The notes beneath the pieces were generated by a model. The model was given only the letters and a program-made list of their open reading frames with translations. It made no database searches and was not told the DNA's origin. A stretch of DNA of 64,000 nt from Chitinophagaceae bacterium (GTDB lineage Bacteria > Bacteroidota > Bacteroidia > Chitinophagales > Chitinophagaceae), in the NCBI GenBank assembly GCA_016719165.1, contig JADKAJ010000007.1:1-64000 (forward strand). The letters run 5' to 3'. This document shows, piece after piece, positions 17,902 through 25,146 of this stretch; positions within the stretch are counted from its first letter, which is position 1, and each line of letters begins with the position of its first letter. The translations under genes were made by a program, and so were the position numbers.

Positions 17902-19146
17902 ATGAATCAACGCTTTTATTCCCTGGATGTTTTTCGGGGTGCTACTGTTTGCCTCATGATTTTAGTAAACAATCCCGGTTCCTGGGCACATATTTACGCA
18001 CCACTTGAACATGCACCCTGGCATGGGTTAACACCAACTGATCTCGTATTCCCTTTCTTCTTATTTGCCGTCGGAAACGCCATGTCATTTGTGATGCCCC
18101 GGCTGGAAGCCGCAGGTGACGGAGTTTTCTGGAGAAAAGTGCTGAAGAGAACAGCTATTATTTTCCTGATTGGTTTATTTCTCAATTGGTGGCCCTTTGT
18201 AACCGAAGTGAACCGTCTCGCAGAAGGAACCACAGAACTGCAGAAAGTGACCATCTTCAAAGGATTTACCTGGCTCGATTATTCAAAGGACAAAGCTGGC
18301 AATATCATTGAAACAGTTAAAGGGGTACGGGTATTCGGCGTATTACAGCGTATCGCTTTGTGCTATTTTTTTGCATCTGTTATTGTTTATTACCTGAAGG
18401 CACGAAAAGCATTTTTAGTAGGCATGATCATGCTGCTGCTATACTGGATGCTTTGTTATATTGGCAACCCCGCAGATCCTTATAGTCTGAAAGGCTGGTT
18501 TGGAACTGATATTGACAAAACGATTCTTGGTATCTCACATATTTATAAAGGTGAAGGCATTCCTTTTGATCCGGAAGGTTTGATGAGCACATTGTCTGCC
18601 ATTGTACAGGTAATATTTGGTTACCTGGTAGGTGATTACATACAAAAGAAAAGTAAACTGCTTCCTGTACCTGATAAACCCGGAGAGACTACAGGTGGCA
18701 TGTACCCGATGCTGACGGGACTTTTTGTAATTGGTGTGGCATTGCTGGTTACCGGCTTTTGCTGGGATATGGTTTTCCCGATCAATAAAAAAATATGGAC
18801 CAGCTCCTATACCATTTATACGACAGGTCTTGCCATCATCACCATTGCAACCATGATTTACATGATTGAGATAAAGAACATTCGTGGCGGGCTTGCCCGA
18901 TTCTTTGATGTGTTTGGCAAAAATGCTTTGTTTGTTTTTGCCTTGAGTGCATTCCTTCCGAAAGGATTAGCGTTGATTAAACTTGGCAATGGTGTTAATC
19001 CCTGGAACTGGCTGTATAAGAAAGTCCTCATTCATACCCCGGGTGCCAAAGAGAATGGCTCCTTATTGTATGCGTTGTGCGTTATCACTTTCATGTGGGC
19101 CATCTGCTATTGGATGGATAAAAAGAAAATATATATTAAGGTCTAG
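17902..19146 (+). CDS. NagX/HGSNAT-like membrane acetyltransferase (DUF5009 family)
   Basis: 414-residue integral membrane protein with about ten hydrophobic segments. The start YSLDVFRGATVCLMILVNNP, then HAPWHGLTPTDLVFPFFLFA and VGNAMSF, is diagnostic of the family related to heparan-alpha-glucosaminide N-acetyltransferase. Eukaryotic members move acetyl groups across a membrane onto terminal glucosamine. Bacterial NagX genes often sit in amino-sugar or cell-wall clusters, where their substrate is unsettled. VFGVLQRIALCYFFASVIVY and FGKNALFVFALSAFLPKGLA are further conserved parts. It is transcribed away from the polysaccharide operon and ends at a terminator. A role in acetylating surface or peptidoglycan amino sugars is inference. 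Confidence 0.85.
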   Translation: MNQRFYSLDVFRGATVCLMILVNNPGSWAHIYAPLEHAPWHGLTPTDLVFPFFLFAVGNAMSFVMPRLEAAGDGVFWRKVLKRTAIIFLIGLFLNWWPFVTEVNRLAEGTTELQKVTIFKGFTWLDYSKDKAGNIIETVKGVRVFGVLQRIALCYFFASVIVYYLKARKAFLVGMIMLLLYWMLCYIGNPADPYSLKGWFGTDIDKTILGISHIYKGEGIPFDPEGLMSTLSAIVQVIFGYLVGDYIQKKSKLLPVPDKPGETTGGMYPMLTGLFVIGVALLVTGFCWDMVFPINKKIWTSSYTIYTTGLAIITIATMIYMIEIKNIRGGLARFFDVFGKNALFVFALSAFLPKGLALIKLGNGVNPWNWLYKKVLIHTPGAKENGSLLYALCVITFMWAICYWMDKKKIYIKV

Positions 19147-19187
19147 GTCCTCCTCAGCCTGTTAACAAGATATTATCATTTTAGCTT

Positions 19188-19216
19188 AGCCGTTTGCTGT
19201 GCAAACGGCTTTCCTT
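19188..19216 (+). terminator. intrinsic terminator after the NagX-like gene
   Basis: Perfect 9-bp stem AGCCGTTTG / CAAACGGCT with a 5-base loop (19188-19210), followed by TTCCTTTT. Confidence 0.75.
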
Positions 19217-19248
19217 TTGCATCTGTCAGGTGTCAAAAAAATAATCAC

Positions 19249-19668
19249 ATGAAACTAATCACCTTTATCGGCACAGGAGCTTTTATTGTATTATCATCCT
19301 TCATCATGAAAAAAGGAAATACAAATCAATCCGTATCCCTGTATGAAACCAAATGGTCCTTAAAGAAAATTCATACCGGCAATAATGTACCGGATATGCC
19401 AGCAAATGCCTTTATCAGATTTGACCAGGAGAAGAAAAGGGCCGGCGGTAACGGAGGTTGCAACTCGTTCGGTGGTTCCCTGGTTGTTATGAATGATTTG
19501 ATCAACATCTCAACTATCTTTTCCACCAAAATGTTTTGTGAAGAAACACAGCAAACTGAAGATGCTTTCTTCAAACAACTGGAAAAAGTGAATAGATTTG
19601 AGATTAAGGGTAAAACATTGATGTTGTACCGGGATAAGGAACTATTACTGGAGTTTGTATCAGAATAA
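19249..19668 (+). CDS. META-domain protein (HslJ-like), exported
   Basis: 139-residue protein with an N-terminal hydrophobic segment (LITFIGTGAFIVLSSFI) and one META domain: ETKWSLKKIHTGNNVPDM, IRFDQEKKRAGGNGGCNSFG and STKMFCEETQQTEDAFFKQL. META domains form a small beta-fold found in heat-shock protein HslJ and in periplasmic proteins tied to stress or inhibitor binding. The two cysteines (GGCNSF, KMFCEE) are family-typical. Its end overlaps the convergent radical SAM gene by 9 bases. Confidence 0.85.
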   Translation: MKLITFIGTGAFIVLSSFIMKKGNTNQSVSLYETKWSLKKIHTGNNVPDMPANAFIRFDQEKKRAGGNGGCNSFGGSLVVMNDLINISTIFSTKMFCEETQQTEDAFFKQLEKVNRFEIKGKTLMLYRDKELLLEFVSE

Positions 19669-20769
19669 CTTTCCCTGCTCACCGGGTCTGCGGAAAATAG
19701 TAGTATCCAAACTCCACTCCTCAGCATTCATCCTGTACAGCTTTCCATACTTTTTATATTGCTGGGCCACCATCTCAGCAATATTTCCTTCTCCCCGCAT
19801 ACGAACACCCCAACGGGTATCATTCACTTTACCATCATGGCTTTGTTCTATCAGGTGCCATACCTTATCGGCCCTGTCCGGAAAATTTTTATACAACCAG
19901 TCATGAAATAATAATTTGATAGCACCATTCAGCCGTATAAATGTATAGGCAGTGAATGTTGCACCGTTATCAGCTGCCGCTTTCATGATACGTTGCATCT
20001 CATGTTCATTCAATCCGGGTATCATCGGGCCCATCATAATTCCCATACGTACACCGGCTGTACTTAACTCATTGATCACTTTTAATTTTTGTTTGGCGGT
20101 AGTAGTTCGTGGCTCCATGGTGCGGCGAAGGTCTTCGTTAAAAGAAGTGATAGAAACCATGGCAGAAACAATTTTCTTTTTAGCCATTTCCTGTAACACA
20201 TCCTTATCCTTTAATATCCAGGAGTTCTTGGTCAGTATTCCCACCGGCTGATTGAATTCATTACAGACTTCCAGCAAACCTCTTGTCAACCGGTATTTCT
20301 GTTCTGCTGGCTGGTAACAGTCCGTATTCCCGCTCAACATAATGGGAGTGGCATCCCATTTCGGATGCATTAAAAATTTACGCAGCAGTTGCGGTGCGTT
20401 TTTCTTCACTATAATTTTTCGCTCAAAGTCAAGCCCGGCACTGTAACCCCAATACTCATGTACATTACGGGCATAGCAATAGATGCATCCATGTTCACAA
20501 CCCGCATAAGGATTCATACTATACCCCATGCCTACATCTTTACTTTCTACTTTATTAACGATGGTTTTTGATTCCTGCTCTAAATAAACAGTTGGTACAT
20601 TACTTTCTTCCCAGTCATCAATGCTTTCGGTATGCTCCCTGGTAATTTCATTTTTCAGGAACCGGTTTTTAGTATTAAACTGGGCACCCCTGCCATGTAT
20701 ATATTGTTGTCCATCTTCCTGTTGCTTTGCCGTCACTTTAAAATGATCCTGCTTCAATTTTGCTGACAT
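19660..20769 (-). CDS. PA0069-family radical SAM protein (SplB-like)
   Basis: 369-residue radical SAM enzyme of the PA0069/Rv2578c type. The [4Fe-4S] cluster cysteines are Cys91, Cys95 and Cys98 in GCEHGCIYCYARNVHEY. Other conserved parts are HGRGAQFNTKNRF near the start, SGNTDCYQPAEQKYRLTR, ILTKNSWILKD and RTMEPRTTTAKQKL. Family members resemble spore photoproduct lyase, but the substrate is unknown. It lies upstream-adjacent to a 2H phosphoesterase-like gene and the SOS mutagenesis cassette, which fits a nucleic-acid-related role only loosely. Confidence 0.9.
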   Translation of the reverse strand: MSAKLKQDHFKVTAKQQEDGQQYIHGRGAQFNTKNRFLKNEITREHTESIDDWEESNVPTVYLEQESKTIVNKVESKDVGMGYSMNPYAGCEHGCIYCYARNVHEYWGYSAGLDFERKIIVKKNAPQLLRKFLMHPKWDATPIMLSGNTDCYQPAEQKYRLTRGLLEVCNEFNQPVGILTKNSWILKDKDVLQEMAKKKIVSAMVSITSFNEDLRRTMEPRTTTAKQKLKVINELSTAGVRMGIMMGPMIPGLNEHEMQRIMKAAADNGATFTAYTFIRLNGAIKLLFHDWLYKNFPDRADKVWHLIEQSHDGKVNDTRWGVRMRGEGNIAEMVAQQYKKYGKLYRMNAEEWSLDTTIFRRPGEQGKLF

Positions 20770-20823
20770 ACACTATGGTTGGTTTTGATTCTAAGATTAC
20801 TTCGTCACATACCCGCAATAAAA

Positions 20824-20886
20824 AAGGAGAACAAAGAGTTATCTCTTCATAATCACACTCACAAAAGCTTACTCTTTATTCTCCTT
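20824..20886. repeat. 15-bp inverted repeat with long loop
   Basis: AAGGAGAACAAAGAG (20824-20838) and CTCTTTATTCTCCTT (20872-20886) pair with one mismatch across a 33-base loop. It lies between the radical SAM gene start and the end of the 2H-like gene, so it may fold in the 3' end of the latter's transcript or act as a weak terminator. No T-run follows it directly. Confidence 0.5.
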
Positions 20887-20933
20887 ACTCACATCCCCCA
20901 TCCCACTGGTTACTGTTATTGAGTACGGATTTT

Positions 20934-21548
20934 TTATCCAAATAATTCGCCTTGTTTCGTTGTAACCGGAAGGTTTTGGAATTCAAACTGATGAATAAGA
21001 CGATATTTCCTGTCCCCGGCTGGTCGTTTTAGCAAGCTCATGCTATCGGCGATGAATCGCCCGGTGAAATGTTTATTACTGTATTCCAACCAACCTTTTT
21101 CATATTGCCAGGGTTTTAACTTCCTGGCAATCGTCAAGTGTGGTTCCATACTAAAAAGAGGTTTATTATCGTCATTCAGCTTCATCAGCCGTTGCCCGTC
21201 AGTACGGATCTTTTTAACCAGGTTTTGTACCGGCAGCTTACTGGTTACATTAATATATAGGGTATGAGAAGGGAAGCTGCCAAAGTCTTTCAACTCCACT
21301 TTAAATGGCGGATATCCCATTGCTACTGTCCGCAGCCGGTTGACAATTCGTTCTTCCATCATTTCATACTGTGAGAAATTCACCAGCGCTATTTGCGGAC
21401 CACCCCATCTTGCATGGTCAGACTTATACCCTTCTGCAAAATTTTCTTTGACTTTCATGATGCGGTTCCACAATTCTTCATGCGGACTCAGTACCAGCAA
21501 ATACTCATAAACCCGGTAACCAGGAATAGTATTGACAATAGTTTCCAT
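20934..21548 (-). CDS. 2'-5' RNA ligase (2H phosphoesterase) superfamily protein, first motif degenerate
   Basis: 204-residue protein of the LigT/2H superfamily. Active members carry two H-x-T/S motifs. The second is intact (MEPHLTIARKL), but the place of the first reads WGGPQIALVNF, with Gln and Ala instead of His and Thr. Between them lies the usual FKVELKDFGSFPSHTLYI segment. With one motif lost, normal cyclic phosphodiesterase or RNA ligase chemistry is doubtful, and it may instead bind nucleotides or RNA. It is divergent from umuD with an 86-base gap containing a palindrome, so the two may share control. Confidence 0.78.
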   Translation of the reverse strand: METIVNTIPGYRVYEYLLVLSPHEELWNRIMKVKENFAEGYKSDHARWGGPQIALVNFSQYEMMEERIVNRLRTVAMGYPPFKVELKDFGSFPSHTLYINVTSKLPVQNLVKKIRTDGQRLMKLNDDNKPLFSMEPHLTIARKLKPWQYEKGWLEYSNKHFTGRFIADSMSLLKRPAGDRKYRLIHQFEFQNLPVTTKQGELFG

Positions 21549-21603
21549 AACCCTTCCATTTAGAGATCAAAAAATATTTACCCATTTTCTTAGCACTAAT
21601 TTA

Positions 21604-21621
21604 CTAAATTATTTAGCTTTA
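21604..21621 (+). promoter_or_regulatory. umuD promoter with overlapping palindromic operator
   Basis: The palindrome CTAAAT-T-ATTTAG (21604-21616) overlaps a -7-like box TAGCTTTA (21614-21621) placed 13 bases before the umuD start. A repressor bound there would block umuDC. Which repressor binds, and whether damage relieves it, cannot be read from sequence; the site is unlike the Gram-positive or proteobacterial LexA boxes. Confidence 0.45.
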
Positions 21622-21634
21622 CAAAAATTATTTT

Positions 21635-22066
21635 ATGGAAGGGGAAGAATTTTATGGGGCGGCCTATAAAGGCTCGAAGCAATTTTCGCAGCAACAGGTG
21701 AAGACGGCAAACGCCACTGGCTTTGGTGCTGCAGCCGATGATTATATGGAACGGGGCATTGACCTGAATGAACAACTGATCAAAAATAAACCGGCCACTT
21801 ATTTTTTCCGCATGAAAGGTGATGCGATGCGGGAAGCCGGCATTTTTGATAACGATGTATTGATCGTTGACCGGTCGGTAAAACTGGCAAATGGAAAAAT
21901 TATTGTGGCCGTATTGAATGGTGAGTTGTTGGTGAGGCGGTTTCATAAAAATTTTTCATCGGCATTTTTAATTCCGGAGAATGCCCGGTATAAATCTATT
22001 AACCTTGCAGAATTCAGCGATTTTGTAGTGTGGGGAGTTGTTACATATGTAATCCACCAGGTATGA
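21635..22066 (+). CDS. umuD: UmuD-like protein lacking the Ser/Lys protease dyad
   Basis: 143-residue UmuD homologue, the subunit that forms DNA polymerase V with UmuC after self-cleavage. Family landmarks are clear: TGFGAAADDYMERGIDLNEQ around the usual cleavage point (here Thr28-Gly29), and DNDVLIVDRS. However, the catalytic serine motif GDSM reads GDAM (Ala64). The general-base lysine in the TVKKL position is Arg101 (LLVRRF). Both dyad residues are thus replaced, and self-cleavage by the known mechanism should be impossible. The fold otherwise looks intact and the gene is tightly coupled to umuC (ATGA overlap). It may act uncleaved as an assembly or regulatory subunit. The short leader follows a predicted operator. 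Confidence 0.9.
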   Translation: MEGEEFYGAAYKGSKQFSQQQVKTANATGFGAAADDYMERGIDLNEQLIKNKPATYFFRMKGDAMREAGIFDNDVLIVDRSVKLANGKIIVAVLNGELLVRRFHKNFSSAFLIPENARYKSINLAEFSDFVVWGVVTYVIHQV

Positions 22067-23343
22067 TAGCAATAGTGGATTGTAATAGTTTTTATTGCTC
22101 TTGCGAACGGCTTTTCAGGCCCGACCTTGATGACAAACCGGTTGTTGTATTAAGCAACAATGATGGCTGCATTATTTCAAGAACAGACGAAGCCAAAAAA
22201 ATTGGGGTAGGCATGGCAGCTCCCTATTACCAGAATAAAGAAATCATAGAGAAAAATAATGTCGCCGTTTTCTCCAGTAACTATAACCTCTATGGTGACC
22301 TGAGTATGCGGGTGATGGACACACTCCGCTCTCTTATCGGAGAAGAACAGGTAGAGGTCTATTCGGTTGATGAGGCATTCTTAGAATTAGGTATGATCTC
22401 AGAAAATAATTTATATACAGCCTGTAAAGAAATCAAAGGAACAGTAGAACAATGGACCGGTATTAAAGTATCAATCGGAGCCGGGCCAACTAAGGTTTTA
22501 TCTAAAGTGGCAAACCGGCTATCAAAAAAAAATAAAAAAGAATCACAGGGTGTAATGGTTTTACAATCCGTGCATGAAATAAAAGATGCCTTAGAACGGA
22601 CTTATGTTGATGATATATGGGGAGTGGGACGTCAATATGCCATAAAACTTCATAACCTGGGTATTGATAATGGGTGGCAATTGCGCAACATGCCGGAGGA
22701 ATGGGCCCGGAAAAATATGGGTGGGGTGGTAGGAACAAGACTAATTAAGGAACTCCGGGGTGTTCCCTGTATCCCGATGAAGGACCCGCTGGAAGTTAAA
22801 AAAATGATTGCCACTACAAGAATGTTTGGTAAACCTGTTTTTGAGCTGAGCGAAATAAAAGAAGCGGTAGCAACTTATGTTTCCAGGGCTGCTGAAAAAT
22901 TACGCCGTCAATATTATGCAGCAACGTCTATACAGGTATTTGTAGTTACAAATGGGTACCGGAAAGAGAAGTATGAGTACAATCCCCAATCAAGATATCA
23001 ACACTCAAATTTCCTGGTAGCAACAGCCGATACAGCTGAATTAATTCAGTACGCTTTGCCCCTGGCAGAAAAACTATATGAGCCGGGTTTAAAATACCTG
23101 AAAGCCGGTGTTATACTAGGGGGACTGGTTCCTGATAATTCTATACAAGCCAATCTATTCGTGCATGAGGAGCAGCATCAAAAGCGTTTCCTGATGGACG
23201 CAGTTGATAATATCAATTTTAGCAACAGAGATGATATAATTAAATATGCAGCATCCGGATTAAAACGAAACTGGAAAATGAGGCAAGAGCTCAGAAGTAA
23301 AAGATTTACTACCCGGTGGAACGAGTTGTATGAAATAAAATAG
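22063..23343 (+). CDS. umuC: Y-family DNA polymerase UmuC (Pol V catalytic subunit)
   Basis: 426-residue translesion polymerase, starting at the ATG that overlaps the umuD stop. A longer frame from 22030 is only read-through inside umuD. The polymerase core has IVDCNSFYCSCERLFRPDL, SNNDGCIISRTDEAKKIG and the catalytic VYSVDEAFLEL. WTGIKVSIGAGPTKVLSKVA follows, and then the helix-hairpin-helix region DIWGVGRQYAIKLHNLGI. Near residue 362 the sequence QANLF matches the sliding-clamp binding motif. The C-terminal DUF4113 region is present. It copies past DNA lesions at the price of mutations. Two small genes follow closely in what appears to be one operon ending with an SRAP abasic-site protein. 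Confidence 0.95.
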   Translation: MIAIVDCNSFYCSCERLFRPDLDDKPVVVLSNNDGCIISRTDEAKKIGVGMAAPYYQNKEIIEKNNVAVFSSNYNLYGDLSMRVMDTLRSLIGEEQVEVYSVDEAFLELGMISENNLYTACKEIKGTVEQWTGIKVSIGAGPTKVLSKVANRLSKKNKKESQGVMVLQSVHEIKDALERTYVDDIWGVGRQYAIKLHNLGIDNGWQLRNMPEEWARKNMGGVVGTRLIKELRGVPCIPMKDPLEVKKMIATTRMFGKPVFELSEIKEAVATYVSRAAEKLRRQYYAATSIQVFVVTNGYRKEKYEYNPQSRYQHSNFLVATADTAELIQYALPLAEKLYEPGLKYLKAGVILGGLVPDNSIQANLFVHEEQHQKRFLMDAVDNINFSNRDDIIKYAASGLKRNWKMRQELRSKRFTTRWNELYEIK

Positions 23344-23350
23344 TGGCAAA

Positions 23351-23872
23351 ATGCTAAACCCCTATACGTTATTAACGCCGCAAATTTTAGTTGCCCTGCT
23401 CAGGCAACCCATGTATTTTGTCCGCCAGGAATATAAGAGGGGAATCTTTGTAATGGATAACAAAAAAACAACTTCGCTATTACTGACACACTATGCCCGG
23501 CATGAAACAGACAAAGAACGGGCACAGCGTCATATGCGTCTGCTGATGAAAGACCAGTATCGTTTTATGTACGACAGTACAAATGAAGAGCATTTTCAAA
23601 AATTAAAAATCGCAGCTGAGCAGCCACCCGGTTTCAGGGTCTATATTAACCTGATGCCAAAAGAATGGAAAGCATCAGACGGATTAAAACGAAAGATCAG
23701 CAGCTATATGCTTTATAAACTGCCCTGGTGGCAATATTCACCAGCTGATAAATTGAAAGTAACCTTAAAAGAGAGGTACGGAGAATTGTACCTGGCCCTC
23801 TTGTGGAAAGGCCAGCAAACAGAAGTACATTTGGATGAAATAGAAAAATTTATCCCATGTGCTACGACATGA
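23351..23872 (+). CDS. uncharacterised protein of the umuDC-SRAP cassette
   Basis: Up to 173 residues, with no domain I recognise. Features seen are a basic helical part (TSLLLTHYARHETDKERAQR), EQPPGFRVYINLMPKEWK, and paired tryptophans in YKLPWWQYSPADK. No signal peptide or membrane segment is obvious. It begins 8 bases after umuC and its stop lies 16 bases inside the next gene, so co-expression is nearly certain. The first 34 residues are weakly convincing; a start at 23453 (MDNKKTTSL) is an alternative. Its place between a translesion polymerase and an abasic-site protein argues for a DNA-damage role, as inference only. Confidence 0.65.
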   Translation: MLNPYTLLTPQILVALLRQPMYFVRQEYKRGIFVMDNKKTTSLLLTHYARHETDKERAQRHMRLLMKDQYRFMYDSTNEEHFQKLKIAAEQPPGFRVYINLMPKEWKASDGLKRKISSYMLYKLPWWQYSPADKLKVTLKERYGELYLALLWKGQQTEVHLDEIEKFIPCATT

Positions 23873-24606
23873 GTTTCTTCAGTAATATCAAATTGATTAG
23901 TGATTACCTGAACATCACTAGCGGGGAAACTATTCAATTTGAACCCACTTATCACAGGGTAGCGCAATCCTATGGAAAATGGCCGGTGGTAATAAACGAG
24001 AACGGGTATAAAATAAAATTATTTGAATGGGGCCTGGTAGCAGATTATATGAATACTCCGGAAAAAATAAAAGAATACAGGAGTAGTATGGCCAATGCCC
24101 GAAGTGAAAAAATAATCGATGACAAAAGATCAGTCTGGCACCGGATCCGCAAACACAGGTGCCTTGTATTTACGACCGGTTTTTTTGAACACTATGATGC
24201 GGGGTTAAAAAAGAAAATACCTTATTTCATTCATATAAAAGAGGAGCCCCTTTTTTGTTTTGCCGGATTGTATAATTATTCCCCTGTACCCGATGTGGAA
24301 ACAGGTGAAGTGATCGGCACATTTGCCATCATTACCCGGCCGGCTAATTCCCTGATGGCAAAAATTCATAATGCCGGAGCTAACAGTTATCGAATGCCGC
24401 TTATTTTGGATAAGGAGTTAGCCAACAAATGGTTGGAAGATGATTTATCGGATACTGCTATTTCAGAAATTTTAAAATTTGAATACCCAGTTACAAAAAT
24501 GCAGGCCTGGCCAGTGAATACAATTAGAACGAGAAAGACAGACAACGAAAATGTGATTAAAGCCGGAAAATATCTTTTACCCCCTTTGGCACTTCAATTT
24601 TTATAA
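23857..24606 (+). CDS. SOS response-associated peptidase (SRAP, HMCES/YedK-like)
   Basis: 249-residue SRAP protein. The start ATG gives MCYDM, placing the catalytic Cys at position 2, where it forms a thiazolidine crosslink with abasic sites. Further family residues are Asn in MANARSEKI, Glu in TTGFFEHYD, His in AKIHNAGANSYRMPLIL and the TFAIITRPANS strand. HMCES/YedK shields abasic sites in single-stranded DNA from error-prone handling. Here it ends the umuDC operon and overlaps the preceding gene by 16 bases. Its 3' end overlaps the convergent PepSY-like gene by 50 bases. Confidence 0.93.
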   Translation: MCYDMSFFSNIKLISDYLNITSGETIQFEPTYHRVAQSYGKWPVVINENGYKIKLFEWGLVADYMNTPEKIKEYRSSMANARSEKIIDDKRSVWHRIRKHRCLVFTTGFFEHYDAGLKKKIPYFIHIKEEPLFCFAGLYNYSPVPDVETGEVIGTFAIITRPANSLMAKIHNAGANSYRMPLILDKELANKWLEDDLSDTAISEILKFEYPVTKMQAWPVNTIRTRKTDNENVIKAGKYLLPPLALQFL

Positions 24607-25077
24607 TATCACCGAGCTGTGTTGCAGGCCTCTTCTTAAAAATATCTTCAATTTTGACGGGCAGATCTCTTCGCACGACAGGAGTCCTTGTATCTCTTCT
24701 GTCACCGTTAGCATGGTAGACAGCTGTTGTAGTGAAAATACCGTTTCCAAAAGTAGCCGTCCAGTCTCCCCGGTATTTACTCCATCTAACATTGATGGCA
24801 CCAGGATAATCCCGTTGAAATGCAGCCCTACCTTTGCTGGTTGATTCTTCGAAAATTTGGGGCCTTTTCCTCCTGGCTGGCTGGTGCCTTCCCAAATTAT
24901 ATCATCGTGACTTCTATTCTCCTTGCCCAATTCATTCTGCTTTTCTTTTTTTTCCTTTTCGTCAGCCTTATTTTTCACTTTTGCTGACTTACCTTTTTCT
25001 TTTGCGGGTTTATTTCCCTGTGCCACTACATCCATTGAAAAAAGTATGGGGAGTAAAAGGATAATGAATCGTTTCAT
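24557..25077 (-). CDS. exported PepSY-like protein with a lysine-rich linker (one frame break)
   Basis: About 173 residues once an indel near 24850 is repaired. There is a signal peptide (RFIILLLPILFSMDVVAQG), a lysine/glutamate-rich charged stretch (AKEKGKSAKVKNKADEKEKK), then in the other frame AFQRDYPGAINVRWSKYRGD and WTATFGNGIFTTTAVYHANG. This is the pattern of the PepSY-like/DUF2874 domain of Bacteroidota periplasmic proteins. The end (IKIEVPKGVKDIFRL) overlaps the SRAP gene's end on the opposite strand. Function is unknown; the fold resembles beta-lactamase inhibitor protein. Confidence 0.68.
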
Positions 25078-25146
25078 AACAACTATTTTATGCTAGCGAA
25101 GATACAGATAAAAAAATGACGTACTTTTCAAATCATATTTATCAAC

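Noticed and set aside
21596..21946. Minus-strand open frame opposite umuD
   Set aside because: Covers the conserved UmuD core in antisense and would disrupt the predicted promoter; no known motif.
22030..22062. Upstream extension of umuC from a GTG at 22030
   Set aside because: Falls entirely inside umuD; the ATG at 22063 gives the conserved start IVDCNSFY and an ATGA coupling.
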